From: DASPSM01 sp036008465 | GTDB taxonomy: Bacteria; Planctomycetota; Planctomycetia; Planctomycetales; Planctomycetaceae | Direction of reading: 5' to 3' | Assembly (NCBI GenBank): GCA_036008465.1 | Contig: DASYNP010000100.1 | Location: forward strand, 1 to 64,000 | DNA: 64,000 nt | Shown: positions 60,254 to 64,000 of the stretch, one piece after another | Layout: each line of letters opens with the position of its first letter | Numbering within the stretch: position 1 is the first letter of the stretch | Translations under genes and position numbers: made by a program | The notes under the pieces: model-generated | Seen by the model: only the letters and a program-made list of their open reading frames with translations | Told to the model about the DNA's origin: nothing | Database searches by the model: none

Positions 60254-62725
60254 ATGATCGCGTCTTTTTTCCGTCGAAGCATGGCCATTGGCCTCTGCAT
60301 GGTAATTCTCTTGACCTCGGCCACTCTCCGGGCCGACGAATCGTCTAAAGAGATCGCGTTCGGCGAGGCACTGGTCCTCGCGCCCGTGGGACGCTCGGCA
60401 CGCGTCGCATTTCCCGTCGATCCTGTGGCTGCGCGAATGGCCTCGGGCACGTGGCAACCGCCCAAAGCGGGCGACGCCCTTTCGCGTGCCGACGGCCGCT
60501 CGCGCACCTGGGAGAAGTTGTCGCCTGCCAAGGACGGAACTTATCAAAACCGCGCACTCAATGGCGGCTATGCGTTTTTCTCGGTCGTCTCGCCAAACGA
60601 CCGCGTGATGGTTCTGGAAGCCAGCGGACACGGCATGGTCTGGGTGAACGGCGAACCGCGGGCCGGCGATCCCTACTCGTATGGGTACGTCCATGTGCCG
60701 GTCGAGCTGAAAAAAGGACCGAACGAACTTCTGTTTGCTGTGGCACGCGGACAACTGCGAGCGAAGCTGACTGCTCCCGCCGGCGATTTCTTTTTCAACA
60801 CGCCGGACGTCACAGCTCCGGACCTGATCGCCGGCCAGCAGTACGACGGTTGGGCTGCCGTGCCGGTGATCAATGCCACGAAAAACTGGCCAGCGGATCT
60901 GACCATCACGGCGACGCTGCCAGGGGGCCAGCCACAACGGACGAGTCTACCCGCGCTTCCTCCCTTCAGTGTGTCGAAGGCGCCGTTTCGGATCGTCGGA
61001 ACTCCGACCGCAACGACCGACTCCGTTGCGGTCCAAATCGAGATGAAGGCGGCTGGGGATCAGAAGACGACAAACGGAAAAACCGAGATCCGCCTTCGCG
61101 TGCTGAAACCAGCGCAAACCCGCAAAGTGACCTTTCGCAGCAAGATTGACGGCAGCGTTCAATACTACGCTCTCATCCCTGCTACGCCCGACAAGCAGAC
61201 CCCGGGACTGACGCTGACGCTGCACGGCGCCGGCGTTGAGGGACTCGGCCAGGCAGCTTGCTTTACTCCCAAGTCGTGGACGCACGTAGTTGCGGCGACC
61301 AATCGCCGACCCTACGGTTTCGATTGGGAGGATTGGGGCCGACTCGACGCGCTCGAGGTTCTCGACGAGGCGTGCCGAACGCTCAAGGTCGACCCGCGAC
61401 GCATTTGGCTCACCGGCCATTCGATGGGCGGTCATGGCACCTGGCACTTGGGAGTGACCTATCCCGACAAGTTTGCCGCCATCGGCCCCAGCGCCGGATG
61501 GATCAGTATGACCTCGTATGCGGGCGTCCCGCGCTCCGAGCACCCGGACGCGATGGCCGATTTGTTCCAGCGAGCCGCGTCGGCTGATGACACGCTCGCC
61601 CTAGTCAAAAATCTGTCCTCGCTTGGCGTCTATATTTTGCACGGCGACCAGGATGACAACGTCCTCGTCGATCAGGCTCGCGAGATGCGCAAAGTTCTGG
61701 GAGGATTCCACGCCGACTGGGCCTACCACGAACGTTTGGGAGCCGGCCATTGGTGGGGCAACTTGTGCGTCGATTGGCCGGAAATGTTCGAGTTTTTCTC
61801 GCAGCGATCTCTTCCGGAGAGAGAGAAGGTCGAGCACGTTGTATTTGCGACGGCCAGCCCCGGAGTCTCGGCCCAATGCGAATGGGCCACGATCGAAGAA
61901 CAGCAACGGGCCTTCAAACTGAGTTCGATTGAGCTGACGCACGATCCGAAGAAGCGAAGCTTTGCCGGCAAGACGGAGAACGTTGCCTGCTTGGCCCTCG
62001 ACGTGCGTCACTTGAAGCCGGGCGCTCCGCTTCAGATCGAGTTGGACAGGCAGCCGCTTAAGGACGTCCCCTGGCCGGACAATGCCGCGGCGATTTGGTT
62101 AGAGCGGGTCGACGACAAATGGCGGCCGGCGGGCAGGCTTTCGGCCGGTACGAAAACACCGGCGCGAAGCGGCCCCTTCCGCGACGCATTCCGCAACGGT
62201 GTGGTATTCGTGATTGGGACAAAAGGTTCTACGGATGAGAACGCATGGGCGTTGCGAAAAGCACGCTTTGACGCGGAAAATTTCTGGTATCGGGGCAATG
62301 GGTTCATCCCAATCGTACGCGACTGGCAATTCGATCCGACGAAGGATCGCGATCACAACGTGGTTCTCTACGGCAACGCCGATACAAATGCCGCCTGGGA
62401 CGCGCTCTTGGGCAAGGGGCCTGCGCAGGTGAAATCGGGGTCGGTTCTGTTGGGTGATCGCGCGACGACAGGGGAAGATCTCGGCTGTGTTTTCGTCCGC
62501 CCGCGGCCGGGAAGCGACGTAGCGGCGGTTGGAGCCGTCTGCGGCACCGGGCTCAAAGGCATGCGGCTGACGGACCGACTCCCGTTTTTCGTTTCCGGCG
62601 TCGGCTACCCCGACTGCGTGTTATTCGGGCCAGACGTCCTGACCAAAGGGCTAGCCGGCGTCAAAGCGGCGGGCTTTTTCGGGAACGACTGGAGCGTCGA
62701 GCGCGGCGAATTTGTCTGGCGATAA
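60254..62725 (+). CDS. Large secreted alpha/beta hydrolase (prolyl-oligopeptidase-like)
   Basis: 823 residues from the ATG at 60254; ATG at 60224 and 60278 are in frame. A signal peptide (MAIGLCMVILLTSATLRA) is clear. The N-terminal ~300 residues are beta-rich and probably accessory (GHGMVWVNGEPRAGDPYSYG). The hydrolase core runs from ~330. Its nucleophile elbow is GHSMGGHGTWHLG with the Ser of G-H-S-M-G, the Asp is in HGDQDDNV and the His in LGAGHWWG. About 300 residues follow as a beta-rich tail. Related planctomycete proteins are labelled phospholipase/carboxylesterase or peptidase; the substrate is unknown. It lies divergent from the CPXCG gene. Confidence 0.88.
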   Translation: MIASFFRRSMAIGLCMVILLTSATLRADESSKEIAFGEALVLAPVGRSARVAFPVDPVAARMASGTWQPPKAGDALSRADGRSRTWEKLSPAKDGTYQNRALNGGYAFFSVVSPNDRVMVLEASGHGMVWVNGEPRAGDPYSYGYVHVPVELKKGPNELLFAVARGQLRAKLTAPAGDFFFNTPDVTAPDLIAGQQYDGWAAVPVINATKNWPADLTITATLPGGQPQRTSLPALPPFSVSKAPFRIVGTPTATTDSVAVQIEMKAAGDQKTTNGKTEIRLRVLKPAQTRKVTFRSKIDGSVQYYALIPATPDKQTPGLTLTLHGAGVEGLGQAACFTPKSWTHVVAATNRRPYGFDWEDWGRLDALEVLDEACRTLKVDPRRIWLTGHSMGGHGTWHLGVTYPDKFAAIGPSAGWISMTSYAGVPRSEHPDAMADLFQRAASADDTLALVKNLSSLGVYILHGDQDDNVLVDQAREMRKVLGGFHADWAYHERLGAGHWWGNLCVDWPEMFEFFSQRSLPEREKVEHVVFATASPGVSAQCEWATIEEQQRAFKLSSIELTHDPKKRSFAGKTENVACLALDVRHLKPGAPLQIELDRQPLKDVPWPDNAAAIWLERVDDKWRPAGRLSAGTKTPARSGPFRDAFRNGVVFVIGTKGSTDENAWALRKARFDAENFWYRGNGFIPIVRDWQFDPTKDRDHNVVLYGNADTNAAWDALLGKGPAQVKSGSVLLGDRATTGEDLGCVFVRPRPGSDVAAVGAVCGTGLKGMRLTDRLPFFVSGVGYPDCVLFGPDVLTKGLAGVKAAGFFGNDWSVERGEFVWR

Positions 62726-62920
62726 CAGCAGGTCCGAATCGTAGCGGCGACTGATCCTGACGACGTTTCTCTGGCCGCATCGCCGCTCTGAGCATTATTT
62801 CGGTCTTTTCCGAAATTTAGCGCCAAGAACTTATCGACGCATGCGAATCGATTCACAGCCGCACACAAAGCGCTTCGCCGATTGGCTCGCTCGTCGGGTG
62901 ATCCTTGAGGACGCAGTCTC

Positions 62921-63820
62921 ATGCACGACAAGCCCCTGGTTCTCCCACGCGCCAGCTTGTGGAGTCGCATTCCTCTGGTTGTGCGGGCGGCGTTTGTTGG
63001 GTTCGTCGTCATGGGAGTCGGCGTCCAGTCGTGGAGCCTGCTGGCAATGATCGGTCTCCAGCGTCGCGTCGCCTGGATGCCGCTGGCGACGATGCCTGCG
63101 TTGCTGGTCGTTTACTGGCTCTTTTTTAGCGGCCGGCTGTTTTGGCCAGCCACCAAGGCGGCGCGGCGCGAAAATTTCCGTGAGACGGCGCTGTCGCCGG
63201 CAACATGGATTTGGGGCCTTGCCGGCGCTCTACTGTTCGTCGTCGTGTTTCAGTCCGCGGTCTTTGCGCTCTTCCGTTTGTTCCCCTATCCCCGTGAACA
63301 ATTCGCGCCCCCCTCCTACGTCGCACAGATCCCCACGGCGCTCCTCTGGCCTCTGGTTGTGATGGCGTCGCTGGTGGCCGGAATTTGCGAGGAGACGGGT
63401 TTCCGGGGGTACATGCAGCGCCCGCTTGAAACTCGCTACGGGCCGGCGGCCGCAATCTCGATGACGTCGCTGCTGTTTATTGCCGGCCATCTGAACCAGG
63501 CTTGGATCGGTGCGCTCTTCGTCCCGGGCCTCTTGGCCAGCGTCATGCTCGGAGTGCTGGCGTATGCCTCGCGCTCACTCATTCCTTCGATGATCGGACA
63601 TGCCGTAATGGACGTCTTCAATTTTGGGTACTGGTGGTGGCAACTTCTCGGGAGCTACAACCAACGGCCGATCGGGGAGACTGGGATCGACTTCAACTTT
63701 TGCGTTTCGGCTTCGACGCTGGTCATCTCGCTTTCGCTGTTCGTGGTCGTTGTGAGAAAGTTGTGGTCAGCTTCAGGCATTTCTGCCCGTCAACTGGCGG
63801 GAAGGTCCGCCACAAGCTGA
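62921..63820 (+). CDS. CPBP-family intramembrane glutamic endopeptidase
   Basis: 299 residues with about eight hydrophobic segments. The catalytic motif EETGFR (157-162) and the later His190 (FIAGHLNQ) and His227 (MIGHAVMDVFN) match the Abi/CAAX/Rce1 type. GAGG lies 8-12 bases upstream of the ATG. Bacterial members cleave within or near membranes or act in bacteriocin self-immunity; no peptide gene is adjacent. Convergent with a small membrane-protein gene whose stop is 21 bases away. Confidence 0.92.
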   Translation: MHDKPLVLPRASLWSRIPLVVRAAFVGFVVMGVGVQSWSLLAMIGLQRRVAWMPLATMPALLVVYWLFFSGRLFWPATKAARRENFRETALSPATWIWGLAGALLFVVVFQSAVFALFRLFPYPREQFAPPSYVAQIPTALLWPLVVMASLVAGICEETGFRGYMQRPLETRYGPAAAISMTSLLFIAGHLNQAWIGALFVPGLLASVMLGVLAYASRSLIPSMIGHAVMDVFNFGYWWWQLLGSYNQRPIGETGIDFNFCVSASTLVISLSLFVVVVRKLWSASGISARQLAGRSATS

Positions 63821-63841
63821 TCCAGGGGAGCGGTGCGCGCT

Positions 63842-64000
63842 TCAACGTTCCGGGTTTCGTCGCCGGTTTAATTCGAAACGCTCTTCCTCGCGCACTGCCC
63901 GCCGCGCTTCGCGCAGCAGACGTCCGCCGTAAACGAACGAGCCGGTCACGCACAGGACGAAAAAGATTGTGGAAAGGATGTGTCGATGGCCTGCAAGCCG
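63842..64000 (-). CDS. C-terminal end of a small membrane protein, 5' partial
   Basis: On the minus strand the frame is open from the window edge to a TGA at 63842, giving 52 residues. It has one membrane segment (STIFFVLCVTGSFVYGG) and a basic helical tail (RLLREARRAVREEERFELN). The start lies outside the window. No family is recognised; the segment reads as the C-terminal helix and tail of an integral protein. Confidence 0.5.
   Translation of the reverse strand, partial: RLAGHRHILSTIFFVLCVTGSFVYGGRLLREARRAVREEERFELNRRRNPER

Overview
This window is a stretch of chromosome from a member of the Planctomycetota, most likely a Pirellulales-type lineage. The assignment rests on family content, not on a marker gene. 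It carries a giant PVC-type haem-binding dehydrogenase/cytochrome (2254-5691), a DUF1559 protein with a prepilin N-terminus (23672-24883), WD40 proteins with the planctomycete linker before the propeller, a PQQ-type beta-propeller with a membrane-anchored N-terminus, an arylsulfatase, Tat-exported Gfo/Idh/MocA proteins, HEAT proteins and an FtsW far from any ftsZ. The DNA is GC-rich, genes are mostly monocistronic or in short operons, and strands alternate often. I see no phage, plasmid, insertion sequence, CRISPR array or rRNA. One tRNA-Thr(CGT) lies at 12286-12358.

Layout. 1-12 kb: the end of an anti-sigma-type ATPase, a YheT hydrolase, a VOC protein, the giant cytochrome, a dTDP-4-dehydrorhamnose-reductase-like SDR, an atypical phosphotransferase, a thiolase, an MGDG-synthase-like glycosyltransferase and a Bax-inhibitor-1 protein. 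11.3-13 kb: the only disturbed-looking part. It holds a truncated, twice-frameshifted REC-HPt remnant, the tRNA with a terminator, a second strong hairpin and an unrecognised, less GC-rich orphan. 13-24 kb: a secreted glycine-rich protein, a PLP aminotransferase, a zinc ribbon, a PQQ-like propeller plus MFS transporter, a secreted retropepsin-like protein, a TPR lipoprotein and serA.

24-34 kb: the DUF1559 protein, an epmA-like lysine ligase paired with a YkgJ-type metal-cluster protein, a full-length larC, a HEAT/membrane gene pair, an FHA protein, plsC and a phosphohexomutase. 34-44 kb: a fucose-isomerase-like protein with an AraB-like kinase, rarA, a BshB1-like deacetylase, a small lipoprotein, a response regulator, a DUF1015 protein, trpF and a Tat-exported Gfo/Idh/MocA oxidoreductase.

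45-60 kb: an operon of ECF sigma factor, membrane anti-sigma candidate and an HtrA-like PDZ protein whose catalytic triad is gone; a sulfatase; an envelope cluster (InaA/Kdo-kinase-like kinase, methyltransferase, glycosyltransferase, FtsW); and a tandem of two WD40 genes, the second of which fuses a seven-bladed propeller to a Gfo/Idh/MocA oxidoreductase. The last 4 kb holds a CPXCG protein, a large secreted alpha/beta hydrolase, a CPBP protease and the end of a small membrane protein. The most unusual points are the WD40-oxidoreductase fusion, the dead-protease/ECF operon, the tRNA-proximal remnant and the epmA-YkgJ pair. All functions come from motif reading alone; no search was run.
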